The notes: generated from the letters alone by a model not told the origin. A stretch of 64,000 nucleotides of DNA from Roseovarius sp. 217 (GCF_000152845.1 NZ_CH902584.1:2431680-2495679), one strand, 5' to 3'; shown: positions 1 through 9,709, numbered from the stretch's first letter. Numbers and translations are program-made.

Positions 1-1
1 C

Positions 2-325
2 CGCTCGCGACTTGATGTCTTTACCGAATTGCTGACCCCGGCCAAGGTCGAACCCAAAAGCATCAGGCAGGTGGAGCTGACGGCGGTGATCCTCTTGCTG
101 GTCGCGTCCAATCGCGGCGTTGCGGTGCTGCCCGATTGGGTCGTGCGCGAGGTCAAGACCAGCACCGATTACGTCACCCGCCGCCTCACCGCCGCAGGCA
201 AGACCAAGCGCCTCTATGCCGCGATCCGCGACGATGACGCGGACAAGCCCTATATGGCGCATTTGCTGAAACTGGCGCGGGAAATTCCGGTGCGCCTGCA
301 ACGCGGCGAGAGCCCTGCCGCCTAG
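2..325 (+). CDS. MetR-like LysR-family transcriptional regulator, C-terminal fragment (5' end outside window)
   Basis: The reading frame is open from the left edge, so the DNA-binding N-terminus is missing. The visible part, about 107 residues, is the second half of a LysR-type effector-binding domain. The stretch VELTAVILLLVASNRGVAVL followed by PDW resembles the MetR C-terminal region, where homocysteine acts as co-inducer of methionine genes. That family function is known; this member's targets are not visible. The stop codon overlaps the stop of the convergent bciA gene by four bases. A different LysR regulator is possible, but the match to the MetR end is good. Confidence 0.75.
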   Translation, partial: RSRLDVFTELLTPAKVEPKSIRQVELTAVILLLVASNRGVAVLPDWVVREVKTSTDYVTRRLTAAGKTKRLYAAIRDDDADKPYMAHLLKLAREIPVRLQRGESPAA

Positions 326-1299
326 AATACCGCGTGCTCGCCCAGATCGACACGGGCGCGCCCGGATATCACCTCTTCATAATAGTCAAACAGGCGGTCC
401 CGCCCGGTTTCAGGCGTGGCCTCGGCATCATAAACCTCCGTCGCCGGGTTCCACACCAGCATCGATTCGGTCGCGTAATAGCGCCCGATCCGCGCCAGTT
501 CCGCCTTGGCCCGCAAACGCGGCGCGATACGCCCCGCCAGCGAAAGCCCTGCGATGATGGCATCCATCATACCCACCGGCACCTGCCGCACCTTCGCCGG
601 ACGCCCGAGTCTCTCAAAGAGCCACGCCGCCTGATCGCGCGGGGTGATTGCCGGGCCGGGACCGCCAATCGGCAGGACTTTGTTCCAGCGCCGAGGCTCT
701 TCCAGACAGCCCGCCAGATAGTCCCCCAGGTCTCGGTCACTGATCGGCTTGCACGCCGTCAACCGCCCGTCCCCGAACACCAAAAAAGGCCGCCCCGCCT
801 GAATCCGCGCAATCTGTCCCGACAAGGATTTGAAATAGGCCGTGGGCCGCACGATCGAATAGCGCATACCCGAGGCGATCAACCGCGCCTCAAAGGCCAG
901 CTTGGCCGCCTGAAACGCCAGCATCGGCTTTTGCACGCATATCGCCGACAAAAGCACCATATGCCCAACCCCCGCCGCCTGCGCCGCCTCCAGCGCCAGG
1001 ATATGCGCGTCGTGATCCACCGCCCAGGCATCGCCCGGCAAACCGCTGCGCGAGGCCATGCACGAGACCAGCGCATCAAACCGCTCGCCCCGGACCCCCT
1101 CTCGCCCAAGCTCGGTTATAGCCCCTCGCCGCAGCGTGACCCCTTCCGGCAATCCCGCCGCCTCAGCGCCGGGTCGCAGGAAACAGACCACCGCATGCCC
1201 TCGCGCCAAGAGCGCCGCCACGGTTGCCCGGCCTATCGTTCCGGTGGCGCCCAGAACCAGAACACGTGCGCCCTCGACCACGGGTAGCCTCTCATTCAT
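322..1299 (-). CDS. bciA: Divinyl (proto)chlorophyllide a 8-vinyl reductase, BciA type
   Basis: Predicted NADPH-dependent enzyme that reduces the C8 vinyl group during bacteriochlorophyll synthesis. It is an extended short-chain dehydrogenase (NmrA-like) with the Rossmann glycine motif GATGTIG at residues 17-23. The middle has the RPTAYFKSLSGQI and VFGDGRLTACKPISD segments, and the end has ATESMLVWNPATEVYDAEAT; all are typical of 8-vinyl reductases. I chose the ATG preceded by GGGGGA; a GTG seven codons upstream is possible. It is divergent from cysE. No other photosynthesis gene is present, so it sits outside the pigment gene cluster. It implies a phototrophic or formerly phototrophic organism. 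Confidence 0.82.
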   Translation of the reverse strand: MNERLPVVEGARVLVLGATGTIGRATVAALLARGHAVVCFLRPGAEAAGLPEGVTLRRGAITELGREGVRGERFDALVSCMASRSGLPGDAWAVDHDAHILALEAAQAAGVGHMVLLSAICVQKPMLAFQAAKLAFEARLIASGMRYSIVRPTAYFKSLSGQIARIQAGRPFLVFGDGRLTACKPISDRDLGDYLAGCLEEPRRWNKVLPIGGPGPAITPRDQAAWLFERLGRPAKVRQVPVGMMDAIIAGLSLAGRIAPRLRAKAELARIGRYYATESMLVWNPATEVYDAEATPETGRDRLFDYYEEVISGRARVDLGEHAVF

Positions 1300-1384
1300 T
1301 TTGGTGATCCCCCGCCTCACCCCTTTGCATTTTACCCGGCCTGCCTATCTGATATACTCATGTTGATCTACAGGAGCATACCCC

Positions 1385-2215
1385 ATGGCGCATACAAGAC
1401 GAAAGCTGGCCGAACTTGATCCGGTCTGGGGACAGATCGCCCAAGAGGCCAAGGCTGCAATCGCCGATGAGCCGCTTTTGGGCGGGCTGATCCATTCAAG
1501 TGTCCTGCACCATGGGACCTTCGAATCAGCGCTGGCCTATCGGATTTCGCTCAAGCTGACCTCGAACGAGATGCCAGAGCAGATCCTTCGCGAGATTTGC
1601 GACAAGGCGCTTGCCTCCGACCCGGAAATCGGCCTCGCCGCGCGCGCCGACATCGTCGCCGTCAATGACCGTGATCCGGCCTGCGACAGGTTTCTCCTGC
1701 CGCTTCTCTTCTTCAAGGGGTTTCAGGCGATCCAAGCCTATCGCATCGCGCATTGGCTCTGGACCACGGGCCGCCGCGATCTCGCGCGCTTTTTCCAGAT
1801 GCGCGCCTCAGAGGTGTTCGGCGTCGATATCCACCCGGCCGCACGGATCGGCAAGGGCATCATGATCGACCACGCCCATTCCATAGTGATCGGTGAAACG
1901 GCGGTGGTGGGCGACAATGTCTCGATGCTGCATTCCGTCACGCTTGGCGGCACCGGCAAGGAAGAAGAGGACCGCCACCCCAAGATCGGCAATGGCGTTC
2001 TGATCGGGGCCGGGGCCAAGGTTCTGGGCAATATCCGCGTGGGCAACTGCTCGCGCATCGCCGCAGGTTCGGTGGTGCTGCAAGAGGTGCCGCCGTGCAA
2101 AACCGTGGCGGGTGTGCCCGCGCGCATCGTCGGTGAGGCGGGTTGCGATCAGCCCTCGGTCAAGATGGATCAACTCCTGGGCGTCCGCGGCACTGACGAC
2201 GACGCGAGCGACTGA
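1385..2215 (+). CDS. cysE: Serine O-acetyltransferase
   Basis: Transfers acetyl from acetyl-CoA to L-serine, giving O-acetylserine, the acceptor for sulfide in cysteine synthesis. The 276-residue protein has the N-terminal helical SATase domain (AYRISLKLTSNEMPEQ and similar) and a C-terminal left-handed beta helix of hexapeptide repeats, with the catalytic-region histidines in DHAHSIVIGETAVVG and MLHSVTLGGTG. The length is typical. An AGGAG ribosome-binding site lies about 10 bases before the ATG. The next gene starts five bases after the stop, so the two are probably co-transcribed. The C-terminal tail usually carries cysteine feedback sensitivity and the partner-binding end. Confidence 0.93.
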   Translation: MAHTRRKLAELDPVWGQIAQEAKAAIADEPLLGGLIHSSVLHHGTFESALAYRISLKLTSNEMPEQILREICDKALASDPEIGLAARADIVAVNDRDPACDRFLLPLLFFKGFQAIQAYRIAHWLWTTGRRDLARFFQMRASEVFGVDIHPAARIGKGIMIDHAHSIVIGETAVVGDNVSMLHSVTLGGTGKEEEDRHPKIGNGVLIGAGAKVLGNIRVGNCSRIAAGSVVLQEVPPCKTVAGVPARIVGEAGCDQPSVKMDQLLGVRGTDDDASD

Positions 2216-2220
2216 CGCGC

Positions 2221-2574
2221 ATGCACGGCCTTTGGCTGTGGCTGGCACCGGTCGTGCTCTTGAGCCTGTCCAATATCTTCATGACCTTTGCGTGGTATGG
2301 GCACCTCAAGTTTCCGCATGTCGCCCTCTGGCTTGTCATCCTGATAAGCTGGGGTATTGCCCTAGTTGAATACATGCTCGCGGTGCCCGCCAATCGGCTT
2401 GGGCACCGCGTCTATTCAGCGGCGGAACTCAAGACCATGCAAGAGGTGATCACGCTGGTGATCTTTGCAGGCTTTTCTGTGCTCTATCTCAAGGAGCCGA
2501 TCACTTGGAACCACGCGCTCGGGTTCTCGCTGATCGCGGCCGGGGCGTTCGTGATCTTTCGTGCACCGCTGTGA
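2221..2574 (+). CDS. DUF486 family small membrane protein (DMT-like)
   Basis: A 117-residue protein of four hydrophobic helices resembling half of a drug/metabolite transporter. The signature segments FMTFAWYGHLKFP and LKTMQEVITLVIFAGFSVLY are typical of DUF486. The family has no established substrate; a transport role is inferred from the fold only. It starts five bases after cysE and is likely translated from the same transcript. A repeat element lies directly after its stop codon and separates it from the convergent pdh operon. Confidence 0.85.
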   Translation: MHGLWLWLAPVVLLSLSNIFMTFAWYGHLKFPHVALWLVILISWGIALVEYMLAVPANRLGHRVYSAAELKTMQEVITLVIFAGFSVLYLKEPITWNHALGFSLIAAGAFVIFRAPL

Positions 2575-2584
2575 CGTGGGGAAT

Positions 2585-2718
2585 GGCCTTGAGCTGACGT
2601 TGGCCCCAAGCGAAGAGCCGCGCGGTCGCTAGGCCGCGGGACGGCCCAGCGATCGCGCGGCGCCCTTCGGGCTTGAGTCCGCGCATTGGAGATTGGGGCC
2701 ATTGTCTGCTCAATGCCC
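2585..2718 (-). repeat. Dispersed intergenic repeat, short inverted copy (R1)
   Basis: A shortened copy, in reverse orientation, of the repeat family found at 16.2, 19.0, 29.7 and 37.1 kb. The left end GGCCTTGAGCTGACGTTGGC matches the element terminus GGCCTGAAGGGGACATTGGC. The right part reads as the reverse complement of the conserved GCGCGGAATCAAGGCGCG end. The central part is a strong hairpin (TCGCTAGGCCG / CGGCCCAGCGA). It lacks the inner unique segment of the full copies. It lies between the convergent stops of the DUF486 gene and pdhC. Confidence 0.7.
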
Positions 2719-2722
2719 TAAC

Positions 2723-2746
2723 AAAACCCCGACCCAAAGGCCGGGG
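2723..2746 (-). terminator. Rho-independent terminator of the pdh operon
   Basis: Read leftward, a CCCCGGCC / GGTCGGGG stem with a TTTG loop is followed by TTTTG, nine bases beyond the pdhC stop. It is well placed to end pdhA-pdhB-pdhC transcription. Confidence 0.7.
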
Positions 2747-2754
2747 CAGAAATC

Positions 2755-4062
2755 TCAGGCCAGCATAACCAGCGGATTTTCGAGGTTTTCGACGATCTTG
2801 CCCAGCAATTCCGCGCCAAGTGCGCCGTCAATCACCCGGTGATCCACCGACAGCGTCACCGACATGACCGTGGCCACGCTCAATTCGCCATCCTTGCCGA
2901 CCACCGGCTTTTTCAGCCCTGCACCAACCGCAAGGATCGCGCCATGCGGCGGGTTGATCACGGCATCGAAATTCTCGATCCCGAACATGCCAAGGTTGGA
3001 AATCGCAAAGGTGCCGCCCTGATATTCCTGCGGGGCCAGCTTGCGGTCGCGCGCGCGCTTGGCCAGATCCTTCATTTCCGCCGAGAGCGCCGAGAGCGAT
3101 TTCATTTCGGCATCTTTCAGAACCGGCGTGAACAGCCCGCCCTCAATCGCCACAGCCACGGCCACATCCGACGGTTTCAACCGCAGCACCTTGTCTCCAG
3201 CCCAGACGGCATTGGCATCCGGCACCGCCTGCAACGCTAGCGCACAGGCCTTGATGATGAAATCGTTGACCGACAGCTTGACGCCGCGCGCCTCCAACTG
3301 CTTGTTGAGATCGGCGCGGAATTTCATCAGCGCATCAAGACGGATTTCGCGGCGCAGATAGAAATGCGGCACGGTCTGCTTGGCCTCGGTCAGGCGTGCA
3401 GCGATGGTCTTGCGCATCCCGTCGAGCTTGACCTCCTCATACTCGCGGCCCTGATACATGGCGATCACGGCATCCGAGGACGGACCAGACGCGATGGATG
3501 CCGGGGCAGGGGCCTTGTCTGCGGGCTTGGCGGCATCCTTGACGGGCGCGGTCGAGGATTTGGCCCCCTCCACATCCGCTTTCACGATCCGCCCATGCGG
3601 GCCAGAGCCCTTGATCCCTGCGAGATCAATCCCCTTGTCCGCCGCGATCCGCCGTGCGAGCGGCGAGGCAAAGATGCGCGCGCCATCGCCGGACTTGGCT
3701 GCGGCGGGCGCAGGTTTGGCCTCGTCCGCCTTCTGCGGCGCGGCCTCGGGTGATTTTTCACTGGGCGCTTCGGATGTCTTGGCCTTCGCCGGGGCGCTGC
3801 CGATATCGCTGGCGCTCTCGCCGTCTTCCAGCATGACCGCGATGGGGGTGTTGACCTTGACCCCCTCGGTGCCTTCGGCCACCAGCAACTTGCCGACGAC
3901 GCCCTCCTCCACGGCTTCGAATTCCATCGTGGCCTTGTCGGTCTCGATCTCGGCCAAGAGGTCGCCTGCGGACACGGTATCGCCCTCCTTGACCAGCCAT
4001 TTGGCCAGCGTGCCCTCTTCCATGGTGGGTGAGAGGGCGGGCATCAGAATCTCAATTGGCAT
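2755..4062 (-). CDS. pdhC: Pyruvate dehydrogenase complex E2, dihydrolipoamide acetyltransferase
   Basis: Core enzyme of the pyruvate dehydrogenase complex; it moves the acetyl group from lipoamide to CoA. Domains in order: one lipoyl domain (about residues 1-77, lipoyl lysine K43 in ETDKATMEF), an Ala/Pro/Lys-rich linker, a peripheral-subunit-binding domain ([18 protein letters not shown], about 130-165), a second linker, and the catalytic acyltransferase domain with the active-site motif DHRVIDGA near the C-terminus. The 435-residue length is normal for a one-lipoyl alphaproteobacterial E2. It starts 12 bases after pdhB in the same operon; no E3 (lpd) gene follows. Confidence 0.95.
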   Translation of the reverse strand: MPIEILMPALSPTMEEGTLAKWLVKEGDTVSAGDLLAEIETDKATMEFEAVEEGVVGKLLVAEGTEGVKVNTPIAVMLEDGESASDIGSAPAKAKTSEAPSEKSPEAAPQKADEAKPAPAAAKSGDGARIFASPLARRIAADKGIDLAGIKGSGPHGRIVKADVEGAKSSTAPVKDAAKPADKAPAPASIASGPSSDAVIAMYQGREYEEVKLDGMRKTIAARLTEAKQTVPHFYLRREIRLDALMKFRADLNKQLEARGVKLSVNDFIIKACALALQAVPDANAVWAGDKVLRLKPSDVAVAVAIEGGLFTPVLKDAEMKSLSALSAEMKDLAKRARDRKLAPQEYQGGTFAISNLGMFGIENFDAVINPPHGAILAVGAGLKKPVVGKDGELSVATVMSVTLSVDHRVIDGALGAELLGKIVENLENPLVMLA

Positions 4063-4074
4063 CGCGTCTCTCCC

Positions 4075-5445
4075 TCAACGATAGGTCACTTGGCGCACGG
4101 CGTCGATCACCTCTTGGGTGGACGTCAGCGCCAGCTTTTCCAGATTGGCAGCATAGGGCATCGGCACATCCTTGCCCGTGCAGCTGATCACCGGCGCATC
4201 GAGATAATCGAACGCCTTTTGCATCAGCACGGATGAGATATGGTTGCCAATCGAGGCCACAGGCCAGCCCTCTTCCACGGTGACGCAGCGGTTGGTCTTC
4301 ATCACCGATGCAATCACCGTATCGGTATCCATCGGGCGCAGCGTGCGCAGGTCGATCACCTCGGCGCTGATGCCGTCCCCAGCCAATTTTTCAGCGGCTT
4401 CCAACGCATAGGTCATGCCGATGCCAAAGCTGACGATGGTCACATCGGTGCCCTCGCGCCAGATCCGGGCCTTGCCGAACGGAATGGTGAAATCGTCGAT
4501 CTTGGGCACCTCAAAGGAGCGACCATAGAGGATCTCATTCTCCAGAAACACCACCGGGTTGGGATCGCGGATGGCAGTTTTCAACAGACCCTTGGCATCT
4601 GCCGCCGAATAGGGCTGCACCACCCGCAGGCCGGGCACCTGCGCATACCATGCCGCATAATCCTGACTGTGCTGCGCGCCCACGCGCGCCGCCGCCCCGT
4701 TGGTGCCGCGGAAGACGATGGGACTGCCCATCTGCCCGCCCGACATATAGAGCGTCTTGGCGGCGGAGTTGATGATCTGGTCAATCGCCTGCATGGCAAA
4801 GTTCCAGGTCATGAATTCCACGATGGGCCGCAGCCCGCCCCAAGACGCGCCCACACCGATCCCGGCAAAGCCGTGTTCGGTGATGGGCGTGTCGATGACG
4901 CGCTTGGCGCCAAACTCTTCGAGCAGGTTCTGGGTGATCTTATAGGCACCCTGATATTCGGCCACCTCCTCGCCCATGACAAACACGGTGTCGTCGCGGC
5001 GCATTTCCTCGGCCATGGCCGAATTGAGCGCCTCGCGCACGGTCATGGTCTGCATCTCGGTGCCGTCAGGCCAATCCGGGCTGGTGTCGGGTTTGGGGGC
5101 CTCGGGGGCTTTCGCTGCGGCCGGGGTGGATTTCGGCTTATCTGCGGGTTTCTCTTCCGGCGCTTTGGCGGCGGGGGCGCTTGCTGCGTCCTCCGCGCTT
5201 TCGCCCTCCTCGAGAAGTACGGCGATTGGCGTATTGACCTTCACGCCTTCGGTGCCCTCGGCAATCAGGATCTTGCCGATGGTGCCCTCATCGACCGCCT
5301 CAAATTCCATCGTCGCCTTGTCGGTCTCGATCTCGGCCATGATGTCACCGGCCTTGACCGTGTCCCCCTCTTTCACGAGCCATTTCGCAAGCGTGCCTTC
5401 CTCCATGGTCGGAGAGAGCGCGGGCATCAGGATTTCGGTTGCCAT
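4075..5445 (-). CDS. pdhB: Pyruvate dehydrogenase E1 component, beta subunit with N-terminal lipoyl domain
   Basis: Pairs with PdhA to decarboxylate pyruvate using thiamine diphosphate. As is common in alphaproteobacteria, an extra lipoyl domain (residues 1-77, lipoyl lysine K43 in ETDKATMEF) precedes the E1-beta fold through an Ala/Pro/Lys linker. The catalytic part starts near [18 protein letters not shown] and contains [16 protein letters not shown]. The first 40 residues are almost identical to those of the adjacent pdhC, suggesting duplication or gene conversion of the lipoyl module. It lies between pdhA (15-base gap) and pdhC (12-base gap). Confidence 0.95.
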   Translation of the reverse strand: MATEILMPALSPTMEEGTLAKWLVKEGDTVKAGDIMAEIETDKATMEFEAVDEGTIGKILIAEGTEGVKVNTPIAVLLEEGESAEDAASAPAAKAPEEKPADKPKSTPAAAKAPEAPKPDTSPDWPDGTEMQTMTVREALNSAMAEEMRRDDTVFVMGEEVAEYQGAYKITQNLLEEFGAKRVIDTPITEHGFAGIGVGASWGGLRPIVEFMTWNFAMQAIDQIINSAAKTLYMSGGQMGSPIVFRGTNGAAARVGAQHSQDYAAWYAQVPGLRVVQPYSAADAKGLLKTAIRDPNPVVFLENEILYGRSFEVPKIDDFTIPFGKARIWREGTDVTIVSFGIGMTYALEAAEKLAGDGISAEVIDLRTLRPMDTDTVIASVMKTNRCVTVEEGWPVASIGNHISSVLMQKAFDYLDAPVISCTGKDVPMPYAANLEKLALTSTQEVIDAVRQVTYR

Positions 5446-5460
5446 TGTCGTCTCTCCTCC

Positions 5461-6471
5461 TCAGGCGTTCTGCGGTGCCGTATCGGCAATAATATCGGTC
5501 CAAAGCTCTTCAATCGCAGGCTCCGGGCTTTCCTTGGCAAACTCGGCACTGGCGTTCACCACTTCCTTGATGTCCTTGTCGATCGCCTTGAGATCCTCTT
5601 CCGTGGCATGGCCGCCGGAAATCAGCAGATCGCGCACATGCTCGATGGCGTCTTTCTCATCGCGCATTTTCTGCACCTCTTCGCGGGTGCGATACTTGGC
5701 AGGGTCAGACATCGAATGGCCGCGATAGCGATAGGTCTTGATCTCCAGAATGTAGGGACCGGCGCCCGAGCGGCAGTGTGCCACGGCCTTGTCACCGGCC
5801 TCTTTGACGGCCAGCACATCCATGCCATCGACCATCTCGCCGGGAATGCCAAAGGCCTCGCCCCGGTGATAAATATCGGGCGACGAGGTGGAGCGCTGTT
5901 GCGAGGTGCCCATCGCATATTGGTTGTTCTCGATCACAAAGATCACCGGCAGACTCCAGAGGGCCGCCATGTTGAAGGTCTCATAGACCTGCCCCTGATT
6001 GGCCGCACCATCACCGAAATAGGTGAATGTCACCCGATCATTGCCAAGATACTTGTCGGCAAAGGCCAGCCCCGCGCCCAAGGGCACGTTGGCCCCCACG
6101 ATGCCATGCCCGCCATAGAACCGCTTTTCGGTCGAGAACATATGCATCGAGCCGCCTTTGCCCCGGCTGTAGCCACCTTCGCGCCCCGTCAACTCGGCCA
6201 TGACGCCCTTGGGGTCCATGCCGCAGGCCAACATATGCCCGTGATCGCGGTAGGTTGTGATGCGCCGGTCGCCGTCTTCGGCGGCGGCCTCAAGGCCGAC
6301 AACCACCGCTTCCTGCCCGATATAGAGGTGACAGAACCCGCCGATCAGACCCATGCCATAGAGCTGGCCAGCCTTCTCCTCGAATCGTCGGATGAGCAGC
6401 ATGTCGCGATAGTATTGCTTGAGATCGTCGGCTGAAACGTTTGGTTTCTTTGTGCTTTTCCGGGCAACCAT
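5461..6471 (-). CDS. pdhA: Pyruvate dehydrogenase E1 component, alpha subunit
   Basis: Thiamine-diphosphate-dependent E1 alpha subunit, 336 residues. The ThDP-binding motif is seen as GDGAANQGQVYETFNMAALW, and the phosphorylation-loop region of this family as YRYRGHSMSDPAKYR. The N-terminus starts MVARKSTKKPN, a short basic extension common in this group. It is the first gene of pdhA-pdhB-pdhC. The upstream region carries a palindrome centred about 37 bases before the start codon. In many alphaproteobacteria ftsB directly precedes pdhA; here ftsB is 12 kb away. Confidence 0.95.
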   Translation of the reverse strand: MVARKSTKKPNVSADDLKQYYRDMLLIRRFEEKAGQLYGMGLIGGFCHLYIGQEAVVVGLEAAAEDGDRRITTYRDHGHMLACGMDPKGVMAELTGREGGYSRGKGGSMHMFSTEKRFYGGHGIVGANVPLGAGLAFADKYLGNDRVTFTYFGDGAANQGQVYETFNMAALWSLPVIFVIENNQYAMGTSQQRSTSSPDIYHRGEAFGIPGEMVDGMDVLAVKEAGDKAVAHCRSGAGPYILEIKTYRYRGHSMSDPAKYRTREEVQKMRDEKDAIEHVRDLLISGGHATEEDLKAIDKDIKEVVNASAEFAKESPEPAIEELWTDIIADTAPQNA

Positions 6472-6497
6472 GAGATGGCGACTCCTTGTTGGCGAAT

Positions 6498-6517
6498 ATA
6501 GTTTAGCATTAAACTAT
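6498..6517. promoter_or_regulatory. Perfect 8-bp inverted repeat upstream of pdhA
   Basis: ATAGTTTA and TAAACTAT are separated by four bases, in a locally AT-rich stretch 27-46 bases before the pdhA start codon. It looks like an operator for a dimeric regulator, or part of the promoter. I do not recognise the binding protein. The rest of the roughly 180-base space up to rsmA holds no gene I can support. Confidence 0.4.
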
Positions 6518-6648
6518 TTCATACACCAATCGCGTCGCCGTTGCGAGTGTGAATTTTACGTTGGGGAAGCAGCGTGTACGCTTGGTCTTGCGCCGCTCGT
6601 CTTGCGCAGCTTACCCCGTGTGGCCAACGTCCGTTTCACGCCCTTCCC

Positions 6649-7500
6649 TCACGCCTCCGCCCCGCCCGGCATCACCCGTGCGAGCGCGCAAAACTGCTCG
6701 AGACTCACGGTCTCGGCCCGATCCGTAGGCTGAATGCCCGCCGCCAAAAGCCGATCCTCGATATCCGGCGCCGCCCCTTTGAGCGCCGCGCGCAGCATTT
6801 TGCGGCGTTGGTTGAAGGCGCGGGCGACCACGCGCTCCAATATCTTGGGATCCGCCGGATATCGCGGCTCTGACAGGGCGGTCAGATGCACCACCGCGCT
6901 CGACACTTTGGGCGGCGGGGTAAACGCGCCCGGCGGCAAATGCATCACGATGCGCGGTGTCGCGCGCCACTGGGCCAAGAGGGCAAGACGCCCATACGCC
7001 TTTGACCCCGGCGTAGCGACAATTCGCTCCGCCACCTCACGCTGAAACATCAGCGTAAGAGATTGCCAGAACGGTGGCCAGTCAGGCGGCGTGAGCCATC
7101 GGATCAGCAATTCGGTGCCCACGTTATAGGGCAGGTTCGAGACCACGCGAATGGGCGGCGTCAGATGCGCCAGCGGATCGAGATCGAGCGCATCGGCATT
7201 GAGCACCGTCAGGCGGCCCGGCGCGGCCTCGGCAATCTCGTGCAGCGCGGGTAGGCAGCGGGCGTCCTTTTCGATGGCGAGCACATGCCGCGCGCCCTCC
7301 ATCAAGAGCCCGCGTGTCAGGCCACCGGGACCGGGGCCGATCTCCAGCACGTCGCAGGTGGTCAGATCCCCCGCCTGCCGGGCGATTTTGGAGGTGAGGT
7401 TCAGATCCAGCAGGAAATTCTGACCCAAGGATTTGCGGGCAGAGAGACCGTGCGCAGCAATCACCCGAGCCAGCGGCGGAAGGCTCTCGAGCGGGCTCAT
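6649..7500 (-). CDS. rsmA: 16S rRNA (adenine(1518)-N6/adenine(1519)-N6)-dimethyltransferase
   Basis: KsgA/RsmA dimethylates two adjacent adenines in the 3' helix of 16S rRNA late in small-subunit assembly. The SAM-binding motif [12 protein letters not shown] is at residues 51-62, and the catalytic NLPYN at 122-126. The 283-residue length is normal. Its ATG overlaps the pdxA stop by four bases, so translation is coupled. It is the last gene of the lptFGD-surA-pdxA-rsmA run, an order known from E. coli (surA-pdxA-rsmA) and Rhodobacterales. Confidence 0.95.
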   Translation of the reverse strand: MSPLESLPPLARVIAAHGLSARKSLGQNFLLDLNLTSKIARQAGDLTTCDVLEIGPGPGGLTRGLLMEGARHVLAIEKDARCLPALHEIAEAAPGRLTVLNADALDLDPLAHLTPPIRVVSNLPYNVGTELLIRWLTPPDWPPFWQSLTLMFQREVAERIVATPGSKAYGRLALLAQWRATPRIVMHLPPGAFTPPPKVSSAVVHLTALSEPRYPADPKILERVVARAFNQRRKMLRAALKGAAPDIEDRLLAAGIQPTDRAETVSLEQFCALARVMPGGAEA

Positions 7501-8468
7501 GCGCGGCGTGCCTCGCCCATGACCTGCGCCAGTTTCAGCGCCTCGATCAGCGATGTGGGGTTGGCCCGCCCCTGTCCTGCGATGTCCAAGGCCGTGCCGT
7601 GATCCGGCGAGGTGCGGATAAAGGGCAGGCCAAGCGTGACATTGACGCCCCGGTCGAAATCCAGCGTCTTGATCGGAATGAGCGCTTGATCGTGATACAT
7701 GCAGATCGCGGCATCATACTGCGCACGGGCTGCGGCGTGAAACATCGTATCCGCCGACATCGGGCCGCGCAGATCCAGCCCCTCGGCGCGTAGGCGGGTC
7801 AGCACCGGCCCGATCACGTCAATCTCTTCGCGCCCCATCTTGCCACCCTCGCCCGCATGCGGATTGAGGCCTGCGATGGCCAAACGCGGCGCGCGCAGGC
7901 CAAAATCGCGGATCAACGCGGCATGGGTGATACGGATCGTCTCTTCCAGCAGATCGGGCGTCAGCGCCTGCGGCACGTCTTTGAGCGGAATGTGGATGGT
8001 GGTGGGCACGACGCGCAATTGATCCGAGGCCAGCATCATCACGACGCGGTCCACCCCGGCCAGATGCGCCAGAAACTCGGTATGACCGGGAAAGGCGAAT
8101 CCCGCCCCATCCTGAAGCGCCTGTTTGTGGATAGGAGCGGTGCAGAGCGCAAGCGCAGCACCCGATTGCACCAAACCCACACCGCGCGCGATCACGTCGA
8201 TCACGCCCTGCGCATGGGCGGGATTGGGCACGCCTCGGGTCAATGGCCCGTCAAACGCATGCACCAAAACCGGCAGGGCAAGGGCCGATGCAGCAGAGGC
8301 CTCAGCGGGATCGGTGATGCAGGCAATCGGCGTGCCAGAGGGCAAATGCGCCGGGTCGCCAATCAAAAAGAACGGCAGAGCGCCCCTCAAACGGTCCCAG
8401 GCTGCAGCCGCAATTTCCGGCCCAATGCCCGCGGGCTCCCCACAACTGAGCGCAATTGACGCGCTCAC
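7497..8468 (-). CDS. pdxA: 4-hydroxythreonine-4-phosphate dehydrogenase
   Basis: NAD-dependent oxidation of 4-phosphohydroxy-L-threonine in the DXP-dependent pyridoxal phosphate pathway. The 323-residue sequence has the family start ([14 protein letters not shown]), the metal- and substrate-binding histidines in [14 protein letters not shown] and [17 protein letters not shown], and [23 protein letters not shown] near the end. It overlaps surA upstream and rsmA downstream by four bases each. Confidence 0.95.
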   Translation of the reverse strand: MSASIALSCGEPAGIGPEIAAAAWDRLRGALPFFLIGDPAHLPSGTPIACITDPAEASAASALALPVLVHAFDGPLTRGVPNPAHAQGVIDVIARGVGLVQSGAALALCTAPIHKQALQDGAGFAFPGHTEFLAHLAGVDRVVMMLASDQLRVVPTTIHIPLKDVPQALTPDLLEETIRITHAALIRDFGLRAPRLAIAGLNPHAGEGGKMGREEIDVIGPVLTRLRAEGLDLRGPMSADTMFHAAARAQYDAAICMYHDQALIPIKTLDFDRGVNVTLGLPFIRTSPDHGTALDIAGQGRANPTSLIEALKLAQVMGEARRA

Positions 8469-9709
8469 TGCTCGACGATCCGCGCCTCGGCACGCAACTG
8501 TTCAAGATACCCATTGGCAAAGGATTCGATCCGCTGGTTGCGGATGAAATTCGAGAGATCCTCAACCGACGGTGCCTCGCCGTCCAACTTGGGCGAGCGG
8601 CCACAGAGCATCAGGAACACCAGCGTTTGCCCGTTGGAGCGGGTCACGCTGGCCGAGGTTTCACCGGGATCGAGCTGGGACAGCGCCGCAGCGATATCCT
8701 GCGGGATTTCCTCGGGGGCCTTTGATCCGCGTTCCAGCACCTCGGGCGGTTGGCCTTTGGCCACACCATAGAGATCGTCACAGGTATCGACCGCCGCGCG
8801 CACCTGTGCGGCGCGTTGCAGGGCCTCGGCGCTGCGTCCGCCAGAAATGTAATAAGCTGCATATTCAATGGCAGAATACTCCGGTGCAGCCACAGAGGTT
8901 TCCTCGATGTCGCGCATGTAAAAGAGCGCGAGTCCGCCGTCGATGGGCAGTGGATCGGACACCTCGCCGGGGGCGAGACCCAGCACGATAGGGCGCAAGC
9001 CCGCCGGCAAGTCCGAGAGCGCGACCCATTCCATCCGCCCGCCGCGTCCGGCCGAGGGTGCTGCGGAATACTGGCGCGCCGCGGCGGCGAAATCGCCTTC
9101 GCTGTCCGCTTCGGCAATTTGTGTGGCCAGAGCCTGCTTTGCCTCGGCGTCCCCAAGGCTGGTGACAGGCAAAATGATTTCGGACAGAAGCACGCGCACC
9201 GCCGCCCCCCCTGTCAGCGCGCGTGTCGCACGCTCCAGATCATCCTCACTCACCGACACGCGCGAGGCAAATTGCGCGCGCGTGAGTTCGCGCCATGTGA
9301 TCCCAGCACGCACAAATTCGCGAAAGGATTGCTGCGACACGCCAGCCTCTTCGAGCGATGAAATGAGCTGATCTGCGGTCATATTGGCCCGTCCGGCGAA
9401 TTCCTCCATGCCGGTGCGGACCATGTCATCCTCTACCACCAGCCCTACGGCCCGCGCGGCGTCCAGTTTGATGCGTTCCTCGATCAACTGCTCGCGTGCC
9501 AACCGCCGTGGATCGCCCGGCGCGCGAAACAGCGTCAGCATCCGGGCGCGCTGTTGCAGCTCATATCCGGTGATCGCCTGATCGTTAACGTGAATTGCCG
9601 GTGCAAACAGGTTTTGCGCCTGCACCGGACTTACCCCTCCGGGCAACCCCGTCAAGCCAATCGCGGCTAGGGTCAGGGCGGCAAGCGTGCGGCGGAGGAT
9701 CGGTGTCAT
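8465..9709 (-). CDS. surA: Periplasmic peptidyl-prolyl isomerase/chaperone SurA-like
   Basis: Periplasmic chaperone that escorts outer-membrane beta-barrel proteins, including LptD encoded just upstream. The start used is the ATG five bases after the lptD stop, with AGGAA before it; an ATG six codons earlier would overlap lptD. Residues 1-31 form a signal peptide (LRRTLAALTLAAIGLTGL, cleavage near VQAQ). A SurA N-terminal helical domain follows (about 35-170), then one parvulin-type domain (VRVLLSEIILPVTSLGDAEA to LFYMRDIEE). The last stretch has few recognisable motifs. At 414 residues it matches alphaproteobacterial SurA. Confidence 0.9.
   Translation of the reverse strand: MTPILRRTLAALTLAAIGLTGLPGGVSPVQAQNLFAPAIHVNDQAITGYELQQRARMLTLFRAPGDPRRLAREQLIEERIKLDAARAVGLVVEDDMVRTGMEEFAGRANMTADQLISSLEEAGVSQQSFREFVRAGITWRELTRAQFASRVSVSEDDLERATRALTGGAAVRVLLSEIILPVTSLGDAEAKQALATQIAEADSEGDFAAAARQYSAAPSAGRGGRMEWVALSDLPAGLRPIVLGLAPGEVSDPLPIDGGLALFYMRDIEETSVAAPEYSAIEYAAYYISGGRSAEALQRAAQVRAAVDTCDDLYGVAKGQPPEVLERGSKAPEEIPQDIAAALSQLDPGETSASVTRSNGQTLVFLMLCGRSPKLDGEAPSVEDLSNFIRNQRIESFANGYLEQLRAEARIVEQ

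Noticed and set aside
4240..6435. 731-codon open frame on the plus strand opposite pdhA and pdhB
   Set aside because: It is antisense to clear pdhAB genes, has no recognisable domain and shows the His/Gly/Arg-rich composition of a shadow frame in high-GC DNA.
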